64,000 bases of DNA from Streptomyces sp. WP-1 (GTDB lineage Bacteria; Actinomycetota; Actinomycetes; Streptomycetales; Streptomycetaceae), in contig NZ_CP123923.1 of assembly GCF_030450125.1 (NCBI RefSeq), positions 6,014,001 to 6,078,000 on the forward strand. The letters are read 5' to 3'. Below, piece after piece: positions 42,904 to 52,137 of the stretch. Under the pieces are notes generated by a model. That model was not told where the DNA came from and made no database searches. It worked only from the letters and a program-made list of their open reading frames with translations. Made by a program: the position numbers and the translations under genes. The first letter of the stretch is position 1; every line of letters begins with the position of its first letter.

Positions 42904-43623
42904 ATGCGCGTCGAGATCTGGAGCGACATCGCCTGCCCCTGGTGCTATGTGGGCAAGGCCCGCTTCGAGAAGGCGCTCGCCGCCTTCCCGCACCGCGAGG
43001 ACGTCGAGGTGGTGCACCGCTCCTTCGAGCTGGACCCCGGCCGCGCCAAGGGCGATGTCGAGTCCGTGCTCACCATGCTGACCAGGAAGTACGGCATGAG
43101 CGAGGCGCAGGCCGAGGCCGGGGAGGACAACCTGGGCGCCCAGGCCGCCGCCGAGGGCCTGGACTACCGCACCCGGGGCCGCGACCACGGCAACACCTTC
43201 GACATGCACCGCCTGCTGCACCTGGCCAAGGAGCGCGGCCGGCAGGACGAGCTGATCCAGGCCCTGTACCGGGCCAACTTCGCCGAGGAGCGGTCCGTCT
43301 TCACCGGGGGCGACGAGCGGCTGGTCGAGCTGGCCACCGGCGCCGGGCTCGACGCGGCCGAGGTGCGCGCGGTGCTCGCCGACCCCGAGGCGTACGCCGA
43401 GGCGGTGCGCGCGGACGAGCGCGAGGCCGCCGAGCTGGGCGCGAACGGCGTCCCCTTCTTCGTGCTCGACCGCAAGTACGGCGTCTCCGGCGCCCAGCCC
43501 GCCGAGGTCTTCACCCAGGCGCTCGGCCAGGCCTGGGGCGAGCGCGCCCCGCTGACGCTGGTCGACCAGGGCGGTGCCGACGCCTGCGGCCCGGACGGCT
43601 GCGCGGTGCCGCCGCGCGACTGA
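42904..43623 (+). CDS. DsbA-family oxidoreductase (FrnE-like)
   Basis: 239-residue thioredoxin-fold protein. The redox-active pair is CPWC (SDIACPWCYVGK), the cis-proline is in GVPFFVLDRKYGVSGAQ, with a helical insert between. No signal peptide, so it is cytoplasmic, as expected for FrnE/2-hydroxychromene isomerase-like members. The C-terminal Cys pair (DACGPDGC) is an extra, as in FrnE. Likely a protein disulfide or small-molecule oxidoreductase. Confidence 0.92.
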   Translation: MRVEIWSDIACPWCYVGKARFEKALAAFPHREDVEVVHRSFELDPGRAKGDVESVLTMLTRKYGMSEAQAEAGEDNLGAQAAAEGLDYRTRGRDHGNTFDMHRLLHLAKERGRQDELIQALYRANFAEERSVFTGGDERLVELATGAGLDAAEVRAVLADPEAYAEAVRADEREAAELGANGVPFFVLDRKYGVSGAQPAEVFTQALGQAWGERAPLTLVDQGGADACGPDGCAVPPRD

Positions 43624-43697
43624 CCGCGCGGGGCGCGAACCCCCGGCTCGGCGCGGTCGTCCGAGAAACGCTTGGCGGATCCCCGGAGAGACGCGCG

Positions 43698-44786
43698 ATG
43701 GACGGGGACCTCACCGACCCGCACAGTGGGCTCATGGAGAACTTCGAGAGCCTCGTCCGCGCCGAGTTCCGCCCGGAGAACACCTATCTGAACACCGCGA
43801 CCAGCGGCCTGCTCCCGGCCCGCACTCTCACCGCGCTCCAGGAGGCGATGGCGATCCGGGCCGCGGGCCGGCCGCTGGACCCGCTGTTCGAGGACGTCGA
43901 GCGGGCCCGCGCCGCCTTCGCCCGGCTGGCCGGGGTCCCGGTGAGCCGGGTGGCGGCCGGTCCCTCGGTCGCCGCGCAGACCGGTCTGATCGCGGCCTCC
44001 CTGCCCGCGGGCGCCGAAGTCCTCACGGTCGAGGACGACTTCACCTCCGTGGTGAACCCCTTCCATGTGCGCGGCGACCTCAAGGTGCGCGCCGTACCGC
44101 TGGAGCGGCTCGCCGAGTCCGTGCGCCCCGGCACCGCGCTGGTCGCGGTCAGCGCCGCGCAGTCCGCCGACGGCCGTCTCGCCGACCTGCCCGCCCTGCG
44201 CGCGGCGGCCCGCGCCCACGGCGCGCGCACCTACGTCGACTTCTCCCAGGCCGCCGGCTGGCTGCCGATCGACGCGGACGGCTACGACTACACCGTCGCC
44301 ACCACCTTCAAGTGGCTGCTCGGCCCGCACGGCGCCGCCTTCCTCGTCGTCCCCGAGGACCTCGGCGGGCTGACCCCGCTGCTCGCGGGCTGGGTCGCGG
44401 CCGAGGATCCCTGGGGCGGCTGCTATGGCCCGGTCGCCGAACTCGCCCGCTGTGCCCGCCGGTTCGACGTCAGCCCCGGCCTGTTCACCTACAGCGGGGT
44501 GTACGCCTCGCTCACGCTGATCGAGGAGCTGGGCGTGGCCGCCGTGCACGCGCACGACCTGGCGCTCGCCGGCCGCTTCACCGAGGGGATCGCCCGGCTG
44601 GGGCACGAACCGCTGCCCGCGCCCGGCTCGGCGATCGTCTCCGTGCCCGGACTCGGCGCGCGGCAGGCCGGGTTGAGCCGGGCCGGCATCCAGGTCGCCG
44701 ACCGGGCGGGCAGTCTGCGCGCGTCCTTCCACCTCTACAACACGGCGGCGGACGTGGACCGGCTGCTCGACGCGCTGGCCGGCTGA
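43698..44786 (+). CDS. Aminotransferase class V-fold protein
   Basis: 362-residue PLP enzyme of the NifS/isopenicillin-epimerase type. The cofactor lysine is in TTFKWLLGPHGAAF; YVDFSQAAGWLPIDADGYD carries the aspartate that binds the pyridine nitrogen. ATG 43698 has GGAGAG 7 bases upstream. Substrate unknown; a cysteine desulfurase-like or amino acid-modifying role is possible. Confidence 0.88.
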   Translation: MDGDLTDPHSGLMENFESLVRAEFRPENTYLNTATSGLLPARTLTALQEAMAIRAAGRPLDPLFEDVERARAAFARLAGVPVSRVAAGPSVAAQTGLIAASLPAGAEVLTVEDDFTSVVNPFHVRGDLKVRAVPLERLAESVRPGTALVAVSAAQSADGRLADLPALRAAARAHGARTYVDFSQAAGWLPIDADGYDYTVATTFKWLLGPHGAAFLVVPEDLGGLTPLLAGWVAAEDPWGGCYGPVAELARCARRFDVSPGLFTYSGVYASLTLIEELGVAAVHAHDLALAGRFTEGIARLGHEPLPAPGSAIVSVPGLGARQAGLSRAGIQVADRAGSLRASFHLYNTAADVDRLLDALAG

Positions 44787-44801
44787 CCCCGCCGGGACAT
44801 G

Positions 44802-44847
44802 ACCGGGCCGGGGCCTCCCGTCCCACACGTAAAGGCCCCGGCCCGGT
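44802..44847. terminator. Bidirectional terminator
   Basis: Perfect 15-bp stem (44802-44816 with 44833-44847), 16-nt loop, between the convergent aminotransferase and ectD genes. Confidence 0.85.
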
Positions 44848-44859
44848 GTCAGAAGGCGC

Positions 44860-45753
44860 CTACCTCACCGGGGTGAAGTCGCGCGCGCCGATGAACTCCG
44901 GTCGGCGCACCGGCGCGGCGAACGGCTCCACCGCCGTGTTCTCCACGCTGTTGAACACGATGAAGACGTTGCTGCGCGGGAACGGGGTGATGTTGTCCCC
45001 GGAGCCGTGCATGCAGTTGCAGTCGAACCAGGTGGCCGAGCCCGGCTTGCCGGTGAACAGCTTGATGCCGTACTCGCCCGCCAGCTCCGTCAGCGCCCCG
45101 TCGGAGGGGGTGCCCGCGTCCTGCATCTGGAGCGACTTCTTGTAGTTGTCCTTGGGCGTCTCGCCCGCGCAGCCGAGGAACGTCCGGTGCGAGCCCGGCA
45201 TGATCATCAGGCCGCCGTTGGTGTCGTGGTTCTCGGTCAGCGCGATCGAGACGGACACCGTGCGCATGTTCGGCAGGCCGTCCTCGGCGTGCCAGGTCTC
45301 GAAGTCCGAGTGCCAGTAGAAGCCGCTCGCGCCGAAGCCCGGCTTGACGTTGATCCGCGACTGGTGGACGTACACGTCCGAGCCGAGGATCTGGCGGGCC
45401 CGGCCGACCACGCGCTCGTCCCGCACCAGCCGGGCGAACACCTCGCTGATCCGGTGCACCTCGAAGACCGAGCGGATCTCCTGCGACGACGGCTCCACGA
45501 TGGAGCGCTCGTCGAAGCGGATCGCCGGGTCGCTGACCAGCCGGTCCAGCTCCTGCCGGTAGACCTCGACCTCGCCGGGTCCGATCAGCTGGTCGACGGC
45601 GAGGAAGCCGTCACGCTCGTACGACTGGAGCTCGGCCGCCGCGATCGGCCCGGGGGTGTCCGGAGTGCCCCACAGGACCGGGTCCTGGCGTGGGACGGTC
45701 ACCTCGGTGGCGCCGCGGGTCGGGTACAGGTCCTTCACGGTGGCGGTGGTCAT
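44860..45753 (-). CDS. ectD: Ectoine hydroxylase
   Basis: Iron(II)/2-oxoglutarate dioxygenase converting ectoine to 5-hydroxyectoine, 297 residues. The iron ligands are His-x-Asp in GFYWHSDFETW and the distal His in CNCMHGSGDN; FIVFNSVENTAV is conserved near the C-terminus. Last gene of ectABCD, 6 bases after ectC. Confidence 0.97.
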   Translation of the reverse strand: MTTATVKDLYPTRGATEVTVPRQDPVLWGTPDTPGPIAAAELQSYERDGFLAVDQLIGPGEVEVYRQELDRLVSDPAIRFDERSIVEPSSQEIRSVFEVHRISEVFARLVRDERVVGRARQILGSDVYVHQSRINVKPGFGASGFYWHSDFETWHAEDGLPNMRTVSVSIALTENHDTNGGLMIMPGSHRTFLGCAGETPKDNYKKSLQMQDAGTPSDGALTELAGEYGIKLFTGKPGSATWFDCNCMHGSGDNITPFPRSNVFIVFNSVENTAVEPFAAPVRRPEFIGARDFTPVR

Positions 45754-45759
45754 GGTCGC

Positions 45760-46170
45760 TCACACCTCCTCGGGCTCGGGCTCCGTGAGCAGCGGGTAGA
45801 CGCCGTTCTCGTCGTGGTCCTCCCGTCCGGTCACGGGCGGGTTGAACACGCAGATGCAGTGGAAGTCCTCCTTGACACGCAGCGTGTGCCGCTCGTGCCC
45901 GTTCAGGAGGTACATGGTGCCGGGCGTGATGGTGTACGTCTTCCCGGTCTCGCGGTCGGTCAGTTCGGCCTCGCCTTGGGTGCAGACGACGGCCTCGATG
46001 TGGTTGGCGTACCACATCTGGGTCTCGGTCCCCGCGTACAGGATGGTCTCGTGCAGCGAGAAGCCGACCCGCTCCTTGGCCAGGACGATGCGCTTGCTCT
46101 CCCAGGTACCCGACTTCGACTTGACGTGCCGGTCGGTGCCTTCGATGTCCTTGAACGATCGGACGATCAC
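45760..46170 (-). CDS. ectC: Ectoine synthase
   Basis: Cupin-fold enzyme that closes N-gamma-acetyl-diaminobutyrate to ectoine, 136 residues. Conserved [17 protein letters not shown] and [17 protein letters not shown] are seen. It is 54 bases after ectB and 6 before ectD. Confidence 0.97.
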   Translation of the reverse strand: MIVRSFKDIEGTDRHVKSKSGTWESKRIVLAKERVGFSLHETILYAGTETQMWYANHIEAVVCTQGEAELTDRETGKTYTITPGTMYLLNGHERHTLRVKEDFHCICVFNPPVTGREDHDENGVYPLLTEPEPEEV

Positions 46171-46224
46171 GGTGGTGCTTCCTCCTGGTCGGACGTTGCG
46201 GTCGGACGGTGTGGTTCAGGTGGT

Positions 46225-47496
46225 TCAGGCGGTTTCCCGGACGGCGCGGGCGAGGATGCTCAGGCCCTCGTCCAGCTCGTCGGGGGTGATGGTCAGGGCC
46301 GGCAGCAGCTTGACGACCTCGCTCTCCGGGCCCGAGGTCTCGATGAGCAGGCCCAGTTCGAAGGCCCGCCGCGCGATCCGCCCGGCACGGTCCTTGGCGT
46401 GGAACTCCAGGCCCCACACCAGACCGCGGCCGCGGTACTCCTTGACGTCGGCGAGGTTCTCCTCGGTGATGGAGATCAGCGCCTGCTCGACCTGCTCGCC
46501 GCGGGTGCGGGTCTGCTTCTCCATGGCCGAGCCGTCGGTCCAGTACGCCTCCAGCGCGGCGGCGGCGGTGACGAACGCGGGGTTGTTGCCGCGGAAGGTG
46601 CCGTTGTGCTCGCCCGGCTCCCAGACGTCCAGCTCGGGCCGGAACAGGCACAGCGACATCGGCAGGCCGTAGCCGCTGATGGACTTCGACACCGTGACGA
46701 TGTCGGGGGTGATCCCGGCCTCCTCGAAGGAGAAGAAGGCGCCGGTACGGCCGCAGCCCATCTGGATGTCGTCGACGATCAGCAGCATGTCCTGCCGCTC
46801 GCACAGCTCCTTGAGGGCGCGCAGCCACTCGGGGCGGGCCACATTGATGCCGCCCTCGCCCTGCACGGTCTCCACGATCACCGCGGCGGGCTTGTTCAGA
46901 CCGGAGCCCTGGTCCTCCAGGAGCCGCTCGAACCACAGGAAGTCCGGGACGGTGCCGTCGAAGTAGTTGTCGAACGGCATCGGGGTGCCGTGCACCAGCG
47001 GGACGCCGGCGCCGGCCCGCTTGAAGGCGTTGCCGGTCACCGCGAGCGAGCCCAGGGACATGCCGTGGAAGGCGTTGGTGAAGGACACGATGGCCTCGCG
47101 GCCCTTCACCTTGCGGGCCAGCTTCAGCGCCGACTCCACGGCGTTGGTGCCGGTCGGGCCCGGGAACATGACCTTGTACGGCAGGTCGCGCGGGCGCAGC
47201 ACCAGGTTCTGGAAGGTCTCCAGGAAGCGGCGCTTGGCCGTGGTCGACATGTCCAGGCCGTGGGTGACCCCGTCCCGGGACAGATAGTCGATCAGCGCCC
47301 GTTTGAGCACCGGGTTGTTGTGGCCGTAGTTGAGTGATCCGGCACCGGCGAAGAAGTCGAGGTACGCATGGCCGTCCTCGTCGTACATCCGGCTGCCCTG
47401 CGCGCGGTCGAACACGGTGGGCCAGCCGCGGCAGTAGCTGCGCACCTCGGACTCGAGGGTCTCGAAGACACTGAGGTCGGGCTGGGTGATGGTCAC
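46225..47496 (-). CDS. ectB: Diaminobutyrate-2-oxoglutarate transaminase
   Basis: Class III PLP aminotransferase making 2,4-diaminobutyrate from aspartate semialdehyde and glutamate; 423 residues. The PLP lysine is in VTVSKSISGYGLPM, with FPGPTGTNAVESALKLAR and LLIVDDIQMGCGRTG. Confidence 0.97.
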   Translation of the reverse strand: MTITQPDLSVFETLESEVRSYCRGWPTVFDRAQGSRMYDEDGHAYLDFFAGAGSLNYGHNNPVLKRALIDYLSRDGVTHGLDMSTTAKRRFLETFQNLVLRPRDLPYKVMFPGPTGTNAVESALKLARKVKGREAIVSFTNAFHGMSLGSLAVTGNAFKRAGAGVPLVHGTPMPFDNYFDGTVPDFLWFERLLEDQGSGLNKPAAVIVETVQGEGGINVARPEWLRALKELCERQDMLLIVDDIQMGCGRTGAFFSFEEAGITPDIVTVSKSISGYGLPMSLCLFRPELDVWEPGEHNGTFRGNNPAFVTAAAALEAYWTDGSAMEKQTRTRGEQVEQALISITEENLADVKEYRGRGLVWGLEFHAKDRAGRIARRAFELGLLIETSGPESEVVKLLPALTITPDELDEGLSILARAVRETA

Positions 47497-47509
47497 GGTG
47501 ATTCGCTCC

Positions 47510-48028
47510 TCAGAGGGCGTGGGAATCGGTCGACGGGCCGATGCGGTAGAGGACTTCGGAGTCGTGCGGGCCGTCCGGGAACAGCTCGGCGGGGAACAGC
47601 ACCTCGCGGGTGAGGTGCGCGCCGTGCCGCTCGGCGAACGAGGTGAACAGCCGCTCGGAGGCGGTGTTGCCGGGCGCGATGGTGGTCTCCAGGCGGGTGA
47701 CGCCGCGCTCGGCGGCGAGCCGCGCGGTCAGCCCGTCCAGCAGCGCGGCGGCGATGCCGCGGCCGCGCTGGGCGGAGTCCACGGCGACCTGCCAGACGAG
47801 CAGGGTGTCCGGACGGTCGGGCCGCACGTACCCGGTGATGAATCCGACGGGTGTGCCGTCCGCATCACGCGCCACCGCCGAGGTGCCGGCGAAGTCCCGG
47901 CACCACAGCAGATAGCTGTAGGACGAGTTGAGATCGAGCGTTTTCGAGTCCTTGGCGAGGCGCCAGAGCGCGGCGCCGTCGGCCGTTTCCGGTCGGTCTA
48001 TGAGCAGGTCTGCGGATGCGGCGGTCAT
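47510..48028 (-). CDS. ectA: Diaminobutyrate acetyltransferase
   Basis: GNAT-fold enzyme that acetylates diaminobutyrate at the gamma nitrogen; 172 residues. Conserved DLNSSYSYLLWCRDF and acetyl-CoA loop SAQRGRGIAAALLDGL. First gene of ectABCD; ectB follows after 13 bases. The operon makes the compatible solutes ectoine and hydroxyectoine against salt and heat. Confidence 0.97.
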   Translation of the reverse strand: MTAASADLLIDRPETADGAALWRLAKDSKTLDLNSSYSYLLWCRDFAGTSAVARDADGTPVGFITGYVRPDRPDTLLVWQVAVDSAQRGRGIAAALLDGLTARLAAERGVTRLETTIAPGNTASERLFTSFAERHGAHLTREVLFPAELFPDGPHDSEVLYRIGPSTDSHAL

Positions 48029-48333
48029 GCGGCACGAATTTAGCGAGGCAAATTTAAAAATGCATCACCGCAGATGCGGCACCGCTCGACAGGCGGAGTG
48101 AAATGACCGCTTTGACCTATGGCAAAGTGGGGCAAAACCTAAATTTTGTGGGGTGTGTCACACCCCTGAAACCGTCGGAAATCTCCCGGAAAACTGGCCC
48201 GTTTAGCCGTGCAAAAAGCGGGCAGAAGAGTATGGGAAGCTGCCGTCCGGGAAATTAGCGGGAATTGTGAAGCCGAATTGAATTCGAGATTTAGCGTCGT
48301 CGATTCATTCACCGGGAATACCCGCGCGCATGG
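48029..48333 (-). promoter_or_regulatory. Control region upstream of ectABCD
   Basis: Base composition falls to far below the surrounding GC. ATTTAAAAATG (48050s) lies close before ectA and may be the promoter. Further features are a GGCAAA direct repeat at 48121 and 48131 (10-bp spacing) and the 17-bp palindrome at 48150-48166. No start of another gene is visible. A single strong regulator or osmotic sigma factor site is expected; I cannot assign one. Confidence 0.5.
48150..48166. promoter_or_regulatory. Palindrome GGGGTGTGTCACACCCC upstream of ectABCD
   Basis: Perfect 8-bp arms around a single T, 122 bases upstream of ectA. The short centre and position favour a repressor or activator site for the ectoine operon. 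Confidence 0.5.
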
Positions 48334-48365
48334 CGACGGCCCGCGCCTCGGGGCGCGGGCCGTCG
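48334..48365 (-). terminator. Terminator of the minus-strand aminotransferase gene
   Basis: Perfect 14-bp stem (48334-48347 with 48352-48365) with a TCGG loop, 23 bases beyond the aminotransferase stop. Confidence 0.88.
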
Positions 48366-48388
48366 TGCTGCCCGGGAATTCCTCGCGG

Positions 48389-49489
48389 TTACCGCCAGGC
48401 CCGCTCCACGGCCTGCCGGGCGGCCGCCGGGTCCACCGTCGCGCCCCGCGCGGCGAGGGCCGTGCCCAGGGCGGCCAGGGATGCCTGGACGGCGGACCCG
48501 GTGGCGTCGGGGCCGTAGTGGTTGACCCGGATCATCTCCTTGGCCAGGGCGCCGCCGCCCGCGGCCAGCGGGAGGGCGGGGTCGGCGGCCAGCGCGGCGG
48601 CGACCAGATCGGAGGCCGCGAGCGAGGAGGGGACGCGCAGGGTCGTGGCGACCGGGGCGGCGTCCCCGGCGTCGTGGACGTACGGCTCCAGGCCGCCGCC
48701 GAGGGCCAGCGCGCCCGCCCGGGTGGCCGCGGCCGCGCGCCGGTGGCGGGCCATCACCGTCTCCGGGCCGTCCGCCTCGATCCGCTCCAGGCAGGCGTCC
48801 AGCGCCAGCATCTCCAGCTGGGCCGGGGCGTGCGGCAGGGCCGTGCGGCCGGCGTCCAGCCAGCGCTCCTTCCAGTCCAGCAGGGAGAGGTAGGAGTGGC
48901 GCGGCGCGTTCGGGTTCGCCGCCATCCGGGCCCAGGCCCGCTCGCTCACCGAGATCGCCGAGACGCCCGCCGGGCCGCCCATCGCCTTCTGCGCGCCGAT
49001 CACGCACAGGTCCACGCCCCACGCGTCCGGCAGCACCGGCTCGGCGCCCACCGAGGCGACCGCGTCCAGATAGAAGAGGGCGCCCTGCTCCCGTACCGCC
49101 TCGCCGATCTCCGCGACCGGGTTGGTGTTGCCGGTCGCCGCCTCCGCGTGCACCAGCGAGACGAAGTCGATCTCCGGGTGCTCGGCGAACGCGGCACGGA
49201 TCTGCTCCGCCCGCACCGCCGTGTGGAAGGGGACCGCGATGTCGTACACGGTCGCGCCGGCGTCCCGCAGCCAGTCACCGAAGGTCCGCCCGTAGGGGCC
49301 GGTGATCACGTTCAGCGCCACCGTGCCGGGACCGGCGGCGGCGCGGATCGCGCCCTCCAGCGGCAGCAGCGCCTCGCCCTGGGTGATCAGTACGTCCTGC
49401 CGGGTGTCCAGCAGCCGGGCCACCCGGTCCTCGATCGCGGCGAAGCGCCGCGCGGTCAGCGGGGGCAGGTCGAGGAGGGGGTGCGTCAC
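48389..49489 (-). CDS. Class V aminotransferase (alanine-glyoxylate type)
   Basis: 366-residue PLP enzyme related to serine-pyruvate/alanine-glyoxylate aminotransferases. PLP lysine in VIGAQKAMGGPAGVSAIS; ITQGEALLPLEGAI and NVITGPYGRTFGDWLR are typical. GTG 49489 is chosen because GAGAGAG sits upstream and homology starts at THPLLDLPPLTARRF. It diverges from the amino-acid ABC transporter across a promoter, so the two may serve the same amino acid (inference). Confidence 0.88.
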   Translation of the reverse strand: MTHPLLDLPPLTARRFAAIEDRVARLLDTRQDVLITQGEALLPLEGAIRAAAGPGTVALNVITGPYGRTFGDWLRDAGATVYDIAVPFHTAVRAEQIRAAFAEHPEIDFVSLVHAEAATGNTNPVAEIGEAVREQGALFYLDAVASVGAEPVLPDAWGVDLCVIGAQKAMGGPAGVSAISVSERAWARMAANPNAPRHSYLSLLDWKERWLDAGRTALPHAPAQLEMLALDACLERIEADGPETVMARHRRAAAATRAGALALGGGLEPYVHDAGDAAPVATTLRVPSSLAASDLVAAALAADPALPLAAGGGALAKEMIRVNHYGPDATGSAVQASLAALGTALAARGATVDPAAARQAVERAWR

Positions 49490-49584
49490 GGCGGTGCTCT
49501 CTCTTCGTCGGGAGGTTCGCAGGGGCCACAGCGGTCTGCTCCCCCCGATCTTAGGTCCAGGCCCTCCAAGGCCATGGGTTTGGT

Positions 49585-49612
49585 TTGAGATACCCAAACA
49601 TTTCCTTATAAT
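49585..49612 (+). promoter_or_regulatory. Near-consensus promoter of the amino-acid ABC operon
   Basis: TTGAGA (49585-49590), 16-base spacer and TATAAT (49607-49612), 36 bases before the ATG. A perfect TATAAT is unusual in this genome. An inverted repeat GTTTGG-N10-CCAAAC (49578-49599) overlaps the -35, a likely operator. Confidence 0.75.
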
Positions 49613-49648
49613 CGGAACCTATTGTTCCCTCCTCAGGAGACTCCCCCC

Positions 49649-50491
49649 ATGAAAACGCCCTTCGGACGCCGGACCCGCCTGCTGGCCGCCACCACCGCGA
49701 CCGCGGGCCTCGTGCTCGTCGTGGCGGGCTGCTCCTCCAGTGACTCGGGGGGCGGCAAGAGCGTGGCCGGCGGTGTCCACCTCGCCAAGGCCGGGCAGCT
49801 CACCACCTGCACCCACCTGCCCTACCCGCCGTTCCAGTCGGTGGTCGACGGCAAGGTGCAGGGCTTCGACGTCTCCCTGATCGACCTGGTCGCCAAGGAC
49901 CTCGGCGTCAAGCAGCAGATCGTGGACACGCCGTTCGAGAACTTCAAGACCGGCGCCTTCCTGAACTCCGGCCAGTGCGACCTGGCCGCCGCCGGTATGA
50001 CGATCACCCCCGAGCGGGCGAAGAACGTCGACTTCTCCGACCCGTACTTCGAGGCCACCCAGGCGGTGCTGGTCGCCAAGAACAGCGGGATCACCTCGCT
50101 CGACGGCGCCAAGGGCAAGAAGCTCGGCGCCCAGGCGCAGACCACCGGTGAGGACTTCGCCAAGAAGAAGGGCCTCGACCCGGTCTCCTTCGCCTCCTCC
50201 GACGCCGTCCTCAACGGCCTGCGCACCGGCCAGGTCCAGGCCGTCGTCATCGACTACCCGGTGGTCCAGGGCTGGCTGAAGGACAAGGCCAACGCGGACA
50301 AGTTCAAGGTGGTCGACAACCTGAAGACCGGCGAGCAGTACGGCTTCACGGTCAAGAAAGGCAACAAGCCGCTGCTGAAGGCCATCGACAAGGCCCTCAA
50401 GGACGCCAAGGCCGACGGCACCTACAAGAAGATCTACGAGAAGTGGATCGGCCCGTACGACCCCTCCGTCGCCTCCCCGGCCGGTTCCTGA
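49649..50491 (+). CDS. Amino-acid ABC transporter substrate-binding lipoprotein
   Basis: 280-residue polar amino-acid binding protein, lipid-anchored at Cys28 (lipobox VAGC). Family 3 features: YPPFQSVVDGKVQGFDVSLIDLVAKDLG, the AAAGMTITPERAKNVDFSDPYF core and KLGAQAQTTGEDFAKK. Followed by permease and ATPase in order. Confidence 0.95.
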   Translation: MKTPFGRRTRLLAATTATAGLVLVVAGCSSSDSGGGKSVAGGVHLAKAGQLTTCTHLPYPPFQSVVDGKVQGFDVSLIDLVAKDLGVKQQIVDTPFENFKTGAFLNSGQCDLAAAGMTITPERAKNVDFSDPYFEATQAVLVAKNSGITSLDGAKGKKLGAQAQTTGEDFAKKKGLDPVSFASSDAVLNGLRTGQVQAVVIDYPVVQGWLKDKANADKFKVVDNLKTGEQYGFTVKKGNKPLLKAIDKALKDAKADGTYKKIYEKWIGPYDPSVASPAGS

Positions 50492-50495
50492 CCCC

Positions 50496-51329
50496 ATGGC
50501 CGACACGGACACCGGCATCCAGCCGAAGCGCACGGGGCTGACGCGCACGCAGAAGCGCAGGCTCTCGCGCGGCGCCCAGTACGCCGTCCTCGCCGCCGCG
50601 GTGCTCGCCTTCGCGCTCACCGCGGACTGGGGGCGGCTCCAGAACCAGTTCGCGCAGCCCGGCATCGCCAAGCAACTGTTCCCCGAGCTGATCACGGTCG
50701 CCCTGAAGAACACCGTGCTGTACACGCTGTCCGGGTTCGTCGTCGGCCTGGCCCTCGGCATGGTCATCGCCCTGATGCGGCTGTCCTCCGTGGGCCCCTA
50801 CCGCTGGCTCGCCGGCATCTACATCGAGATCTTCCGCGGCCTGCCCGCGCTGCTGATCTTCATCTTCGTCGGCGTCGGCGTGCCGCTGGCCTTCCCGACC
50901 GTCCAGTACCCGGGCGGCACCTACGGCAAGGTCGCCGTGGCGCTCGGCCTGGTCTCCGCCGCCTACATGGCCGAGACCATCCGCGCCGGGATCCAGGCGG
51001 TGCCCAAGGGGCAGATGGAGGCGGCCCGTTCGCTCGGCTTCTCGCCCGCGCGGGCCATGGTCTCGATCATCCTGCCGCAGGCCTTCCGCATCATCCTGCC
51101 GCCGCTGACCAACGAACTCGTCCTGCTCTTCAAGGACTCCTCGCTGGTGCTGTTCCTCGGCGTCACCCTGGAACAGCGCGAACTGTCCAAGTTCGGCAAC
51201 GACCTGGCCAGCCAGACCGCCAACTCCACGCCGATCCTGGTCGCGGGCCTGTGCTATCTGCTGATCACCATCCCGCTCAGCCTCGTCGTCCGCCGTATGG
51301 AAACCAAGGCCCTCAGGGAGATCAGGTGA
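50496..51329 (+). CDS. Amino-acid ABC transporter permease
   Basis: 277-residue HisM/GlnP-type inner-membrane subunit with about five segments. Conserved [16 protein letters not shown] and [24 protein letters not shown] (EAA loop). Starts 4 bases after the binding-protein stop and overlaps the ATPase GTG. Confidence 0.95.
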   Translation: MADTDTGIQPKRTGLTRTQKRRLSRGAQYAVLAAAVLAFALTADWGRLQNQFAQPGIAKQLFPELITVALKNTVLYTLSGFVVGLALGMVIALMRLSSVGPYRWLAGIYIEIFRGLPALLIFIFVGVGVPLAFPTVQYPGGTYGKVAVALGLVSAAYMAETIRAGIQAVPKGQMEAARSLGFSPARAMVSIILPQAFRIILPPLTNELVLLFKDSSLVLFLGVTLEQRELSKFGNDLASQTANSTPILVAGLCYLLITIPLSLVVRRMETKALREIR

Positions 51330-52120
51330 CCACCCCCGAGATCCGCGTCCAGGGTCTGCACAAGTCCTTCGGCGACAACCAGGTGCTGCGCGGCATCGAC
51401 CTGGAGATCGCCCAGGGCGAGGTCGTCTGCGTCATCGGCCCGTCCGGCTCCGGCAAGTCCACGCTGCTGCGCTGTGTGAACCTGCTGGAGGAGCCCACCG
51501 AGGGGCGGGTCTTCGTCGGCGGTACCGAGGTCACCGACCCGGACGTCGACATCGACGCCGTCCGCCGCCGGATCGGCATGGTCTTCCAGCAGTTCAACCT
51601 CTTCCCGCACCTCAGCGTCACCGAGAACCTCACGCTGCCGCAGCGCCGGGTACTGAAGCGGGACAGGGCGGCGGCCGAGCGCGTCGCCGCCGAGAATCTG
51701 GCCCGGGTGGGCCTCGCGGAGAAGGCCGGCGCTTACCCCTCCGCCCTCTCCGGCGGCCAGCAGCAGCGGGTGGCCATCGCCCGCGCGCTCGCCATGGGCC
51801 CCGAGGTGATGCTCTTCGACGAGCCGACCTCGGCGCTCGACCCCGAGCTGGTCGGCGACGTCCTCGCGGTGATGCGGGGCCTCGCGCGGGAGGGCATGAC
51901 GATGATGGTCGTCACCCACGAGATGAGCTTCGCGCGCGAGGTCGCCGACCGGGTCGTCTTCATGGACGGCGGCGTGATCGTGGAGGAGGGCCGCCCCGAA
52001 CAGGTCATCGGCGCTCCCCGGCACGAGCGCACCCGCCACTTCCTCTCCCGCCTCCTCGACCCGGCGATGGCCGAGGTGGAGGAGGGGGTCGCGGACCAGG
52101 GAGGAACCGGGCTCGGCTAG
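51326..52120 (+). CDS. Amino-acid ABC transporter ATP-binding protein
   Basis: 264-residue ATPase of the polar amino-acid importer. Walker [16 protein letters not shown]-loop [11 protein letters not shown], signature [15 protein letters not shown], Walker [15 protein letters not shown], switch [17 protein letters not shown] 51326 overlaps the permease stop. Confidence 0.96.
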   Translation: MTTPEIRVQGLHKSFGDNQVLRGIDLEIAQGEVVCVIGPSGSGKSTLLRCVNLLEEPTEGRVFVGGTEVTDPDVDIDAVRRRIGMVFQQFNLFPHLSVTENLTLPQRRVLKRDRAAAERVAAENLARVGLAEKAGAYPSALSGGQQQRVAIARALAMGPEVMLFDEPTSALDPELVGDVLAVMRGLAREGMTMMVVTHEMSFAREVADRVVFMDGGVIVEEGRPEQVIGAPRHERTRHFLSRLLDPAMAEVEEGVADQGGTGLG

Positions 52121-52137
52121 CCCTCTAAGGTGCCGGT

